A DNA stretch of 64,000 nt from Lacisediminihabitans sp040549525 (GCF_040549525.1 NZ_JBEPTM010000002.1:62001-126000), one strand, 5' to 3'; counted from the stretch's first letter, positions 31,955-42,460 are shown. A program made the numbers and translations. Notes: generated by a model from the letters alone, not told the origin.

Positions 31955-33643
31955 GTGACCGATGTTCAGCACATGAAGTGGTGGGGCTGGGGACGGGATG
32001 GCGTCGCGTTCCATCACGATGACAAGCCCGGGTTCGCCCCATTCCTCACCTTCGCCCTCGGGCTCGAGCCGGGGGCGCCGACGGTCGCTCCCCCCACCTT
32101 CGAGGACCTAGATGTGCCGGCCAGCCGCGCGAGCGCTGACTTCCTCGAGCGGTTGGTCGCCATCGCCGGGGACGAGCATGTGACCACGGACGACATGAGC
32201 CGCGTCGTGCACACCTTCGGCAAGAGCATCCGCGACCTGATCCGCGTTCGCGCCGGGTCCCTTGCCCGCACCCCCGACGTGGTGATCTACCCCGCGGACG
32301 AATTCGAGGTGCAGCAGGTGGTGGATGCCGCGGTCGCGGCCGACGCCGTGATCATCCCCTTCGGCGGCGGAAGCAACATCGTTGGCAGCCTCGAACCGCT
32401 CGCCGAAGAGACCCGCACCGTGATCTCCCTCGACCTCGGGCGCCTCAACCGCGTGATCGACATCGACGAAGGATCCGGCCTCGCCCGCATCGAAGCCGGA
32501 GCACAGGGCCCCGACCTCGAGGCCCAGCTCGAGAAGCGCGGCTGGACGATCGGTCACTTCCCCGACAGCTTCACCCACTCCACCGTCGGTGGATGGGTCG
32601 CCACGAGATCCTCCGGAATGCAGTCGGACAAGTACGGCGACATCGCCGACATCGCCAAGGGACTTCGCGTCGTGCGCCCGGGAACCGTGCTCGTCATCCG
32701 CGCCGTGCCGAGCGCTTCCACCGGCCCGAGCGTGCGGGAGATGATCCTCGGCAGCGAGGGGCGCCTCGGCGTGATCACGGAGGTGACCGTACAGGTGCAC
32801 CGCATCCCGGTGAAGCGGGAGATCCAGGCCTACCTCTACCCCACCTGGACTGACGGGCTCGCGGCGATGAAGGAGATCTCGGAAAGCGACGCCACTCCCT
32901 CGGTAACCCGGGTCTCCGACGGTCGCGAGACCGTGTTCTCGTTCGCGACCAGCAAGGAGAGCAAGGGAATCTCGAGCCTCGTGACCAAGGGCCTCGGCGT
33001 CTTCCTCAAATCGAAGGGCTGGGACACCGACAAGATGTGCCTGTCGTTCATCGGCTACGAGGGCAGCGAAGAGCACGTGGCCCGCAACGAGAAGCTCGTC
33101 GGGCGCATCGTCAAGAAGCACGGCGGCATCGGAGTGGGCAAGGGACCCGGTGCCCTCTACGACCAGAAGAAGTTCGACACCCCGTACATCCGCGACTTCC
33201 TGCTCGACCTCGGCGGTTCAGCGGATGTCTCGGAGACCTCGGCCCCCTGGTCGAAGCTCCCCGGACTGTACGACAACGTGATGGCCGCCGCGAACAAGGC
33301 CTTCGATGAGATCGGGGTCAAGGGCTGGATCATGGCCCACCTCTCCCACTCGTACCACTCGGGAGCGTGCCTGTACTTCACCTTCGCCTACCTGCCGAGC
33401 GGCGATTCGCTCGACCAGTACGACGTCGTGAAGAGCGCGATCCAGCAGGCCTTCATCGACTCGGGTGGAACAGTGTCGCACCACCACGGTGTCGGCCTCG
33501 AGCATGCTCCGTGGCTCGAGCAGGACATCTCCACCGGAGGAGTCGCGGTGATGCAGGGCCTGTTCGACTCGGCCGACCCGACGAACACCTTCAACCCGGG
33601 CAAGATCATCACCTCGGCACCGGTGGCGGCCCTGCAGGACTGA
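31955..33643 (+). CDS. Alkyldihydroxyacetonephosphate synthase-like flavoprotein
   Basis: 562 residues from GTG 31955, where GGAGGAG (31941-31947) gives an ideal ribosome site; ATG 31919 lies upstream without one. FAD-binding PCMH domain: PFGGGSN (135-141), GSEGRLGVITEV (266-277). The C-terminal HHHGVG (509-514) and Y474 fit the catalytic His triplet and Tyr of the AGPS family, which exchanges the acyl group of acyl-DHAP for a fatty alcohol. The motif HHH is the strongest support. D-lactate-type oxidases share the fold and cannot be excluded. A hairpin terminator follows at 33681. Confidence 0.85.
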   Translation: MTDVQHMKWWGWGRDGVAFHHDDKPGFAPFLTFALGLEPGAPTVAPPTFEDLDVPASRASADFLERLVAIAGDEHVTTDDMSRVVHTFGKSIRDLIRVRAGSLARTPDVVIYPADEFEVQQVVDAAVAADAVIIPFGGGSNIVGSLEPLAEETRTVISLDLGRLNRVIDIDEGSGLARIEAGAQGPDLEAQLEKRGWTIGHFPDSFTHSTVGGWVATRSSGMQSDKYGDIADIAKGLRVVRPGTVLVIRAVPSASTGPSVREMILGSEGRLGVITEVTVQVHRIPVKREIQAYLYPTWTDGLAAMKEISESDATPSVTRVSDGRETVFSFATSKESKGISSLVTKGLGVFLKSKGWDTDKMCLSFIGYEGSEEHVARNEKLVGRIVKKHGGIGVGKGPGALYDQKKFDTPYIRDFLLDLGGSADVSETSAPWSKLPGLYDNVMAAANKAFDEIGVKGWIMAHLSHSYHSGACLYFTFAYLPSGDSLDQYDVVKSAIQQAFIDSGGTVSHHHGVGLEHAPWLEQDISTGGVAVMQGLFDSADPTNTFNPGKIITSAPVAALQD

Positions 33644-33680
33644 CCCCGGCGGCACTGCCCCCGGCGGCACTGCCCGAAAA

Positions 33681-33716
33681 CGAGAACGGCCGGACCCCAG
33701 GGTCCGGCCGTTCTCG
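33681..33716. terminator. Bidirectional hairpin terminator
   Basis: CGAGAACGGCCGGACC and its complement, separated by a 4-base loop. It sits between the convergent alkyl-DHAP synthase-like and DsbA-like genes. Confidence 0.78.
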
Positions 33717-33760
33717 TCAGGCATCACTTCTCCGGCGCGAGCCGGTGGTGAGCGGGAGCG

Positions 33761-34690
33761 CTAGTTGCCGTCGGCAGCCGACGGCGACGGACTCGGGCTC
33801 GGCGTCGCCGAGGAGTCTTCGCTGAAGCTGTCCCCCGCCGCCTTGGAGACCGCGGTCGCGAAGTCCGCGGCGTTGTCGATGGCTCCGCCGTACTTCTTGC
33901 CGTTGATGATCACGGTGGGAGTGGACGAGAGATTCTTCACATCCGTACCGACCAGCGGACCGGTCGTCGCCCGGGCCGTCGCCGCATTCGTCCACGACTT
34001 GAATTTCTGGTCGATGATGCAGTTGGCGATCGAATCGGCCTTTCCCACCTTCGCCTTCTTCGTGAGTGCGATGATCTGGTCGTCCGTGAGGCCCTCGGTG
34101 TTCTCCTTGGGCTGGTTCTGGAAGAGCAGTGCGCTGAAGTCGAAGAACTGGTTGGGCGAGTAGTTGGCCACGCAAGCGGCCGCATTCGCCGACCGCGTGG
34201 AGTATTTCTTGCCGAGCGAGGACTGGTCGAGGATGGCGACCGGGTGGATCTCGAGAGTTGCCGCCCCCGTGGAGACCCACTTTTTGATCTGCTCCGCGTT
34301 GGTCTTCTCGAAGTCACCGCAGGAGGGGCACTGGTAGTCGATGTACACACGCAGGTCGATCACGTTGGCGGGGTTGGTTGCGGATGGCACGGGCTTGGCA
34401 TCCGGTTGAAGTGCTGCGGTCGGCACAGCCGTGAACCCCTGGCCGATCTTGATGCCGTCACTGATCATGTTCGCGGGGCCGGGAGACGGCGGCCGCACGC
34501 TGTTGACGATCACGAGACCGATGACGGCGACGATGGCGATCACCAGAACCGCGAGGCTCCCCTGCAGTACCACCCGACTGCGGCGATCCTTCTTCTTCTG
34601 CTGCTCGCGCAGCGCACGGGCCTTCTCACGCGCAGCCTCGCGCCTCTCGTTCTTGCTGAGACCTTTGTCACTCGAACCGTCGTAGGTCAT
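33761..34690 (-). CDS. Membrane-anchored DsbA-like thioredoxin-fold protein
   Basis: 309 residues. A basic cytoplasmic N terminus (1-40), one transmembrane helix (about 43-63) and an extracytoplasmic thioredoxin domain with C121-P-S-C124 in DYQCPSCGDF. Actinobacterial proteins of this type are disulfide oxidoreductases for secreted proteins. The C terminus is a Ser/Pro/Ala-rich tail. It is preceded by 240 bases without another gene and converges on the lipid cluster. Redox direction cannot be inferred from sequence. Confidence 0.87.
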   Translation of the reverse strand: MTYDGSSDKGLSKNERREAAREKARALREQQKKKDRRSRVVLQGSLAVLVIAIVAVIGLVIVNSVRPPSPGPANMISDGIKIGQGFTAVPTAALQPDAKPVPSATNPANVIDLRVYIDYQCPSCGDFEKTNAEQIKKWVSTGAATLEIHPVAILDQSSLGKKYSTRSANAAACVANYSPNQFFDFSALLFQNQPKENTEGLTDDQIIALTKKAKVGKADSIANCIIDQKFKSWTNAATARATTGPLVGTDVKNLSSTPTVIINGKKYGGAIDNAADFATAVSKAAGDSFSEDSSATPSPSPSPSAADGN

Positions 34691-34930
34691 CGCACCTCAC
34701 TCGCTATCAATCAATGCCGTGGCCATCAGCCGCTGCAGTTTGCCGTGAGCGGAGCCCTAAGAACACTAGACACGCAGTCTGGGAAAAAGCCAAAGTGCCA
34801 GCCGCTTCAGCCTATCGAGGGGAATTGGCCCCTTGGTGCACCCCGTTCGAGTGGCATAATGGCAGTGCACTACCATCCATTCACTACGGATCGTCCGGCA
34901 CGTACCTGCCGGTGAAGGAGTTGTACAACC

Positions 34931-36025
<1,095 letters not shown>

Positions 36026-36043
36026 GCAGTCGAATACCCTTCG

Positions 36044-36080
36044 GTGCGGGCGGCGATCACGATCGTCGCCCGCACTTTTT
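36044..36080 (+). terminator. Intrinsic terminator after the ABC ATPase gene
   Basis: GTGCGGGC, then a stem with GCGATC/GATCG pairing, GCCCGCAC (ends 36075), then TTTTT. Confidence 0.88.
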
Positions 36081-36112
36081 CGTCCGCACTACAACTCCGT
36101 TAGGCAACGCAC

Positions 36113-37390
36113 ATGAGCGGTTCCCTCAACATCACCTCGGCGACAGTCGATCCCGCACTCCTCGACCTGCCCTGGAACCTCCCGCTCGACACCTGGCCGG
36201 ACAGCGTGATCGCCGCGCTCCCCAAGGGCATCTCGCGCCACCTCGTGCGCTTCGTGCATCTCAGCGGCTATGTGATCGCCATCAAGGAGACCTCGGCGGA
36301 GCTCGCCCGCCGGGAGTACGAGATGCTGCGCACGCTGCAGAAGCTCGATGTGCCCTGCGTCGACCCGGTCGCGGTCATCACCAATCGAACGGACGACGAG
36401 GGCAACGAGCTCGATTCCGTGCTCGTCACCCGCCACCTGAAGTTCTCGCTGCCCTATCGGGCGCTGTATTCGCAGACTCTGCGCCCCGAGACCGCGACGC
36501 GCACCGTCGATGCGCTTGCCGTGCTCCTCGTGCGCCTACACATCATCGGGTTCTTCTGGGGCGACGTGTCGCTCTCCAACACCCTCTTCCGCCGGGATGC
36601 CGGCTCCTTCGCCGCCTACCTGGTGGATGCCGAGACCGGCCAGCTCTACAACGGACTGTCTAACGGTCAACGGGAGAACGATCTCGAGATCGCCCGGGTG
36701 AACATCGCCGGAGAGCTGCTCGATCTCGCCGCGGGCGGGCGACTCGAGGAGGGACTGGATCCCGTCGAGGTGTCGAACGGCATCGTCGCGGCCTATCGCA
36801 GCCTCTGGGTCGAGCTCACCGGATCCGAATCCTTCTCCTCCTCCGAACGCTGGCGCATCAACGAGCGGGTCGAACGACTCAACGAGCTCGGATTCGACAT
36901 CGAAGAGCTGGCCATCAAGACCGACGACACCGGCTCGCAGGTGCGCATCCAGCCCAAGGTCGTGGATGCCGGGCACCACCAGCGCCGCCTGCTGCGCCTG
37001 ACCGGGCTCGACGCCCAGGAGAACCAGGCGCGTCGCCTTCTCAACGACCTCGACTCCTACACCGCCACCTTCAACAAACAGGGCGACGATGAGGAGATGG
37101 TGGCCCACGAGTGGCTCGCTAAGGTCTTCGAGCCCGTGATCCGCGCCATCCCCCGCGATCTCAAGGGACGACTGGAGCCGGCGGAGATGTTCCACCAGCT
37201 GCTGGAGCACCGGTGGTACCTGTCGCAGAACGAGAACCGCGACGTTCCGCTCGCCGAGGCCGTCAGTTCCTATATCGACACCGTCTTGCGCCACCGTCGG
37301 GACGAGGCGACGGTCATCGCTCCGGCGACCGGCACGATCACCCTGCCGGTGGACGTCATCGCGGAGGATGACTGGCGCTCGAAAGTCTGA
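36113..37390 (+). CDS. DUF4032 kinase-like protein
   Basis: 425 residues. The N-terminal half resembles LPS-kinase or aminoglycoside-phosphotransferase-like folds: YVIAIKET near residue 53 supplies the conserved Lys, and HIIGFFWGDVSLSNTLF (about 143-160) has the H-x-D/N catalytic-loop look. The C-terminal half is the DUF4032 domain. Function unknown; a phosphotransferase is inference. It stands alone between the ABC gene terminator and repeat family B copy 2. Confidence 0.78.
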   Translation: MSGSLNITSATVDPALLDLPWNLPLDTWPDSVIAALPKGISRHLVRFVHLSGYVIAIKETSAELARREYEMLRTLQKLDVPCVDPVAVITNRTDDEGNELDSVLVTRHLKFSLPYRALYSQTLRPETATRTVDALAVLLVRLHIIGFFWGDVSLSNTLFRRDAGSFAAYLVDAETGQLYNGLSNGQRENDLEIARVNIAGELLDLAAGGRLEEGLDPVEVSNGIVAAYRSLWVELTGSESFSSSERWRINERVERLNELGFDIEELAIKTDDTGSQVRIQPKVVDAGHHQRRLLRLTGLDAQENQARRLLNDLDSYTATFNKQGDDEEMVAHEWLAKVFEPVIRAIPRDLKGRLEPAEMFHQLLEHRWYLSQNENRDVPLAEAVSSYIDTVLRHRRDEATVIAPATGTITLPVDVIAEDDWRSKV

Positions 37391-37425
37391 GCCGCCGCCC
37401 GACGCGCAGCACCAGAGTCACCGCC

Positions 37426-37526
37426 TCATCATTCAGGAAGTCCTGTGCCGGGCGGGACGGATGAGGCGCATGACGACCCCACGAGCAACTCCAGCCCCGC
37501 CAGCCCCACACCTTCCTGAATGATGA
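37426..37526. repeat. Palindromic intergenic repeat family B, copy 2
   Basis: Exactly 101 bases, ends TCATCATTCAGGAAG (37426-37440) and ACCTTCCTGAATGATGA (37510-37526). Relative to copy 1 it is inverted: the complement of its right end matches the left end of copy 1 for about 27 bases. It lies between convergent genes, as copy 1 does. Confidence 0.8.
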
Positions 37527-37556
37527 AAGGCCGGACCGGGGCTCTACGCGCCGACG

Positions 37557-38579
37557 CTACTTCTTCTTCGCGCGCTGCTTCGAGATCTCGTAGAGGGTGA
37601 CGCTCGCGGCGATGCCGGCGTTGAGCGACTCGGTCGAGGAGTTGATCGGGATCGAGATCACGGCATCACAGGTCTCGGTCACGAGGCGGGAGAGGCCCTT
37701 CCCCTCGCTGCCGACGACAACCACCAGCGGCTCCTTCGCCCAGGACAGTTCGGGCAGCGGAGTGTCACCGTCGCCGGCGAGTCCCAGCACGAACACGCCG
37801 CGCTCCTTGAACGCCTTGAGCGTCTGGGTGAGGTTCGATGCCATCGCGACGGGCGTGCGGGCGGCGGCACCCGCCGAAGTCTTCCAGGCCGCGGCGGTGA
37901 GACCCACCGAACGACGCTGCGGCACGATCACGCCGTGACCGCCGAATGCGGCGACCGAGCGGATGATCGCGCCCAGGTTGCGCGGGTCGGTCACGCCATC
38001 GAGCGCGACCAGGAGTGGAACGCGCCCGCTCGCCACGATCTTGTCGAGGAGGTCTGTGGGGTGCGCGTACTCGTAGGGCGGAACTTTGAGGGCGAGTCCC
38101 TGGTGCACCGAGTCGAAGCCGGCGAGGCGGTCGAGCTCCGGGCGCATGACCTCGAGAATCGGCAGGCCGCGCTTGGTCGCGATCTGCATGACCTCCTTGA
38201 CGCGGTCATCGTATTCGATGCGGGTCGCGATGTAGAGAGCGGTCGCCGGGATCTTGGCGCGGAGAGCCTCGAGCACCGAGTTGCGGCCGGTGACGACCTC
38301 GAACTCGTCGGTCTGCTTCGGACGCTGTGCACGCTGGGGACCGGCTGCACGCTGCGGGGCGCCCGTGCTCGACGGCTTCTTCGTGCCGCCGGCGGCGGCG
38401 AAACGGTCATTGGCCGCTTTGCGCTTGCCCGCGGGATGGTACGGACGATCGACGGCCTTCGGGGTGGGCTTCTTACCTTCGAGCGCCTGGCGACCCTGGC
38501 CACCGGAGCCGACCTGCTTGCCGGTGCTGCTCTTGCGCACGGCACCTGCGCGCGGCTTGTTGGCTCCACTGCTCTTCAT
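37557..38579 (-). CDS. rlmB: 23S rRNA (guanosine-2251-2'-O)-methyltransferase, RlmB
   Basis: 340 residues. The first ~90 are a Lys/Arg/Ala/Gly-rich, disordered-looking N-terminal extension that many actinobacteria have. The SpoU/TrmH domain follows, with DGVTDPRNLGAIIRSVAAFG (motif 1), VVVGSEGKGLSRLV (motif 2) and SLNAGIAASVTLYEIS (motif 3), which form the deep trefoil knot for SAM and RNA. It would methylate G2251 in the ribosomal P loop. Its ATG overlaps the cysS TAA by one base. Gene order carD-ispDF-cysS-rlmB matches mycobacteria. Confidence 0.93.
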   Translation of the reverse strand: MKSSGANKPRAGAVRKSSTGKQVGSGGQGRQALEGKKPTPKAVDRPYHPAGKRKAANDRFAAAGGTKKPSSTGAPQRAAGPQRAQRPKQTDEFEVVTGRNSVLEALRAKIPATALYIATRIEYDDRVKEVMQIATKRGLPILEVMRPELDRLAGFDSVHQGLALKVPPYEYAHPTDLLDKIVASGRVPLLVALDGVTDPRNLGAIIRSVAAFGGHGVIVPQRRSVGLTAAAWKTSAGAAARTPVAMASNLTQTLKAFKERGVFVLGLAGDGDTPLPELSWAKEPLVVVVGSEGKGLSRLVTETCDAVISIPINSSTESLNAGIAASVTLYEISKQRAKKK

Positions 38580-40000
38580 TAGTCAAGACTCCAATGCGAC
38601 CCCGACGGGGTGTCTTCGATCTGGATGCCGGCTGCGGCAAGTTCATCGCGAATGCGATCGGCGGACGGGAAATCGCGCGCCTTGCGTGCCGCGTCCCTGT
38701 CCTCGAGCAATTTCTCGACGAGAGTTGCGAGCGCTACACTCGCCGGATCATCCGCAGCAGTCTGCCACTCTACGGCCATCGGGTTGATTCCGAGAACTTC
38801 CGTCATCGCCAACACCTGGCCCTGCAGGGCTGCGGCGCTGCCGAGGTCCTCAGCATCGAGAGCCGCGTTGCCGGCACGAACCTGCTCGTGGAGCACGGCC
38901 ATCGCCTGCGGAATGGCGAGGTCGTCGTCCATCGCCTCGGCGAATTCGTCGGGAATGATCTCCACGCCGGTGCCAGCGAACTGCGTTCCCTCGAGGCGGC
39001 GGGCAGCGCGATCGAGGAACACCTCGATGCGATCGAGGGCGGCCTCCGCTTCGGCAAGTGCGCCATCGTGATAGTCGATGGTGGAGCGGTAGTGAGCGGA
39101 GCCGAGGTAGTACCGCACGACGAGCGGGCGAGCCTGATCGAGGAACTCGGCCGCAAAGATGGAGTTGCCGAGCGACTTGGACATCTTCTGTCCGTTCACA
39201 TTCACGAGCCCGTTGTGCACCCAGACGCCCGCGAAGCCATGGCCGGCGGCGGATGACTGGGCCAGCTCGTTCTCGTGATGCGGGAACCGCAGGTCCAAAC
39301 CGCCACCGTGGATGTCGAAGCGGGTGCCGAGATACTGCTGCGACATCGCGGAGCACTCGATGTGCCACCCCGGGCGGCCGTCACCCCAGGGCGAAGGGTA
39401 TGCGGCCGATGCCGGCTCGTCCTGTTTGTGCCCCTTCCACAGGGCGAAGTCGCGGGCATCGCGCTTGGCCCGGCTCGGCGCATCGGCTGATGCCGCCATG
39501 TCTGCGGGTTTCTGGTTGGTGAGCTCGCCGTAGGCCGGCCAGGACGCCACGTCGAAGTAGACGTCGCCCGACTCGTCGTCGGCGGCGTAGGCGTGACCGC
39601 GCTCGATCAGCTCCGCGATCAAGCGCTGCATCTGCGGGATGCTGGCGGTCGCGCGCGGCTCATAGGTGGGCGCGAGGATGCCGAGGCGCTCGTAACCCCG
39701 GGTGAACTCGAGCTCGAAGCGGTAGGCGAGGGCCCACCATTCCTCGCTCCCGGTGGCCGCGCTCGCGAGGATCTTGTCGTCGATGTCGGTGACGTTGCGC
39801 ACGAGCGTGACGTCGTATCCGCGATAGCCGAGCCAGCGTCGCCACTGATCGTAGACGAGGGCGGAGCGCAGGTGACCGATGTGCGGCGAGGACTGAACCG
39901 TGGGTCCGCAGACGTAGATTCCGACCTTGCCTTCGACGATCGGCACAAGGTCGAGAAGCCCCTGCGAGCGGGAATCGTAGAGGCGCACTGTCACGCGCAC
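38579..40000 (-). CDS. cysS: Cysteinyl-tRNA synthetase
   Basis: 473 residues. Class I synthetase signatures are clear: HIGH in SSPHIGHLRS (about residue 40), KMSKSLGN (about 270), and the zinc-binding Cys of CGPTV near residue 30 and a second of GWHIECSAMS. The start is GTG 40000; GTG 39994 is an alternative. It would charge tRNA-Cys in the cytoplasm. The gene follows ispDF with a 4-base gap and overlaps rlmB by one base. Mycothiol synthesis uses a CysS paralogue (MshC), but the ispD/carD context and full length point to CysS. Confidence 0.94.
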   Translation of the reverse strand: MRVTVRLYDSRSQGLLDLVPIVEGKVGIYVCGPTVQSSPHIGHLRSALVYDQWRRWLGYRGYDVTLVRNVTDIDDKILASAATGSEEWWALAYRFELEFTRGYERLGILAPTYEPRATASIPQMQRLIAELIERGHAYAADDESGDVYFDVASWPAYGELTNQKPADMAASADAPSRAKRDARDFALWKGHKQDEPASAAYPSPWGDGRPGWHIECSAMSQQYLGTRFDIHGGGLDLRFPHHENELAQSSAAGHGFAGVWVHNGLVNVNGQKMSKSLGNSIFAAEFLDQARPLVVRYYLGSAHYRSTIDYHDGALAEAEAALDRIEVFLDRAARRLEGTQFAGTGVEIIPDEFAEAMDDDLAIPQAMAVLHEQVRAGNAALDAEDLGSAAALQGQVLAMTEVLGINPMAVEWQTAADDPASVALATLVEKLLEDRDAARKARDFPSADRIRDELAAAGIQIEDTPSGSHWSLD

Positions 40001-40004
40001 CAGC

Positions 40005-41204
40005 CTACCGAGTGCTCCCCGACCGAATGCGCTGAAGAAGACAGGTCGCGACCACGCTGATCCCGTCGCCCCTCCCGGTGAATCCGAGCCCGTCGGAGGT
40101 CGTCGCCGCCACGCTCACCGGAGCCCCGACGAGTGCGCTGAGCCTGGTCTCGATCTCCGCTCGCCGGGTGCCGATCTTCGGATGGTTCGCCACGACCTGC
40201 ACCGAGACGTTGCCGATCGCGAACCCGGCGGCTCCCACGAGCTCAACGGTCGCGGCGAGGAAGACCTCGCCATGGGCATCCGCGAACCGGGGATCCGAGG
40301 TGCCGAAGTTCGACCCGAGGTCACCGAGGCCTGATGCCGAGAGCAGCGCATCGCAGATGGCGTGACTGACCGCATCCCCGTCGCTGTGCCCGGCGAGGCC
40401 GACCTCCGCCGGCCAGAACACGCCGCCGAGCCAGAGCGGACTCGCCTCGTCGAAGGCATGCACATCGATGCCGATGCCGGTGCGGGTCTCCGCCGGCAGG
40501 ACCGCGGCGAGGAGGGACTCGGCTCGGCGGAGGTCCCACGGTGTGGTGATCTTGAAGGCGAGGGCATCGCCATCGATCACGACCACCGGGTGACCGGCGG
40601 CAGCGAAGAGGGCGGCATCATCGGTGTGGTCGGCGCTCGCGTCCGCGTAGGCGGCAACGAGCTGCTGCCGGGGGAAGCCCTGCGGGGTCTGCACCGCAAC
40701 GAGCTCCGAGCGATCGACGGTCGCGACCGCGAGCCCGCCCTCCACCCGCTTGATCGTGTCGGCGACGGCGAGGCCGGGGATCACCCCTGCGCCGGTCTGC
40801 CGCACCGCCGCGACCACGGCGTCGAACTGGGCAGGCGGCGTGAACGACCTGGCCGCATCGTGAACGAGCACGATCCGAACACTCGCTGCGAGCGCGGCGA
40901 GGCCCGCCGCCACGGAGCCCTGGCGAGACTCGGAACCGATGACGACGGTCACCGATTCGTGAGCGGCCCCGGCGACCTCTGTCGCGAGCGTGCGTGCTTC
41001 GTCGACCCAGTCGGCGGGCGCGACCACCACGACCTGCGCCGACTCGCCGCTGCCGAAGACCCCCTCGAGGGCGTGGGCGAGGATCGGTCGCCCGGAGACC
41101 GGCACGAAAGCCTTGGGATCCGGATGCCCGAGACGCGATCCGCTGCCGGCCGCGACGACGATGATGCCGACATCGGGCCCGGAGCTAGGACGCAAGAACC
41201 TCAT
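40005..41204 (-). CDS. ispDF: Bifunctional IspD/IspF enzyme of the MEP pathway
   Basis: 399 residues from ATG 41204, overlapping the end of carD by 20 bases. The N-terminal half is IspD (2-C-methyl-D-erythritol 4-phosphate cytidylyltransferase): VVAAGSGSRLG, GRPILAHALEGV, VLVHDAARSF and VAVQTPQGF. The C-terminal ~155 residues are IspF (MECDP synthase): DVHAFDE with the metal-binding Asp/His, GHSDGDAVSHAICDALL and TTSDGLGF. Fused forms make successive, not adjacent, steps of isoprenoid synthesis. In mycobacteria the two are separate adjacent genes, so the fusion here is a lineage trait. Confidence 0.93.
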   Translation of the reverse strand: MRFLRPSSGPDVGIIVVAAGSGSRLGHPDPKAFVPVSGRPILAHALEGVFGSGESAQVVVVAPADWVDEARTLATEVAGAAHESVTVVIGSESRQGSVAAGLAALAASVRIVLVHDAARSFTPPAQFDAVVAAVRQTGAGVIPGLAVADTIKRVEGGLAVATVDRSELVAVQTPQGFPRQQLVAAYADASADHTDDAALFAAAGHPVVVIDGDALAFKITTPWDLRRAESLLAAVLPAETRTGIGIDVHAFDEASPLWLGGVFWPAEVGLAGHSDGDAVSHAICDALLSASGLGDLGSNFGTSDPRFADAHGEVFLAATVELVGAAGFAIGNVSVQVVANHPKIGTRRAEIETRLSALVGAPVSVAATTSDGLGFTGRGDGISVVATCLLQRIRSGSTR

Positions 41205-41667
41205 CGAGCACGGTCGAGGCCTTCTCTTCGTCGGTCTTCTCGGCGAGGGCGAGTTCGGAGACGAGGATCTGCCTCGCCTTGGCGAGCATGCTCTTCTCAC
41301 CGGCGGACAGCCCCCGGTCCTGGTCGCGGCGCCAGAGATCGCGAACCACCTCGGACACCTTGATCACGTCTCCCGAGGCGAGCTTCTCCAGGTTGGCTTT
41401 GAAACGGCGTGACCAGTTGGTCGGCTCCTCGGTGAACGGGGCCCGCAAGACGTCGAAGACGCGGTCGAGGCCGTCCTGCCCGATCACATCCCGAACCCCG
41501 ACGAGATCGACGTTCTCTGCCGGCACCTCGATCACGAGGCCGCCCTGTGCGACGGTGAGTTTGAGGTAGAGCGTGTCTTCACCCTTGACCTTGCGCGTCT
41601 TCACTTCGGTGATCGTCGCCGCACCGTGGTGGGGGTAAACAACCGTCTCGCCGACCTCGAAAAGCAT
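41185..41667 (-). CDS. carD: CarD-family RNA polymerase-binding regulator
   Basis: 160 residues from ATG 41667, which has GGAG 8 bases upstream; a GTG at 41676 is a weaker alternative. The N-terminal RNA-polymerase-interacting domain (MLFEVGETVVYPHHGAATI, residues 1-60) and the C-terminal helical DNA-binding domain with NWSRRFKANLEKLASGD are visible. CarD stabilises open complexes at rRNA and other promoters. It is the first gene of the carD-ispDF-cysS-rlmB operon, and divergent from the LpqE-like lipoprotein gene. Confidence 0.95.
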   Translation of the reverse strand: MLFEVGETVVYPHHGAATITEVKTRKVKGEDTLYLKLTVAQGGLVIEVPAENVDLVGVRDVIGQDGLDRVFDVLRAPFTEEPTNWSRRFKANLEKLASGDVIKVSEVVRDLWRRDQDRGLSAGEKSMLAKARQILVSELALAEKTDEEKASTVLDEVLAS

Positions 41668-41828
41668 TGCTGACACTCCGTTTCAGTGGCCGTCAGTTTA
41701 TCACAGGGCCTTTTCCGTGGCGGGGGCGAGAGGCCTTGGCCGCCGTCGCCGTAGGCTAAACTTCGAACTGGCTTCGTTGGCCATCCGCCGCGTCATCGCC
41801 GTGTTTTCGTTTCGTTCTGGAGGGTCCC

Positions 41829-42389
41829 GTGAGAGCTCGCATCGTCGCAACCGTCGTAGTGGCGGCGTCGCTGTTGCTCTCCACCGCCGGCTGCAGCTTC
41901 TTCGCGCCGCAGTCGACACTCAAGAAGTACGACCCGAGCGACGGGGTGGGCGCGACCGTCGGCCAGGTGAAGGTGCGCAACGCACTGCTCCTCACGAAGG
42001 ACGGGCAGGAGGCGAGCTTCCTCGTCAACCTCGTCAACGACGGCCAGAAGACCGTGAACGTGCTCATCCAGTACGACGGCACGACGGCCGAGGGGACCTC
42101 CGGCAAGGTCGACACCCGCGTGCAGCTCGACGCGGGGGAGGTCAAGACCTTCGGATCCTCCGATACCCGCCAGCTGATCTTCAGCGGAATCAACTCCCAG
42201 CCCGGATCCCTCTTCCCCGTCTTCGTCCAGTACGGCACGGAGACCGGGGACCAGTTGCTGGTGCCGGTGCTCGACGGGTCGCTCTCCGAATACTCGAAGC
42301 TCCTTCCGACGCCGCTGCCGACCGCCACTCCGCCGGTGAACCCGACGGTCATCCCGGTCCCGACCCCCACGGCGACGACCGCCCCGTAG
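41829..42389 (+). CDS. LpqE-like lipoprotein
   Basis: 186 residues with a GTG start and a lipoprotein signal (VVVAASLLLSTAGC, Cys about residue 22). The mature part has a beta-rich look (VKVRNALLLTKDGQEASFLVNLVNDG) and a Pro/Thr-rich tail. In mycobacteria the gene lpqE lies divergent from carD in the same way, so an LpqE-like identity is likely from position and structure. The role on the outer face of the membrane is unknown. Confidence 0.72.
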   Translation: MRARIVATVVVAASLLLSTAGCSFFAPQSTLKKYDPSDGVGATVGQVKVRNALLLTKDGQEASFLVNLVNDGQKTVNVLIQYDGTTAEGTSGKVDTRVQLDAGEVKTFGSSDTRQLIFSGINSQPGSLFPVFVQYGTETGDQLLVPVLDGSLSEYSKLLPTPLPTATPPVNPTVIPVPTPTATTAP

Positions 42390-42460
42390 CCGCTGGGCCG
42401 CAGCGGAGCCCGCGCGCGGGTGCCGCCCCAGCCTGCCGCCCCAGGCTGCCGTCGGCTGCT

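Noticed and set aside
34691..34930. A gene in the 240-base gap before the ABC ATPase.
   Set aside because: The frames here lack start sites or protein-like composition; it probably holds only promoters and leader.
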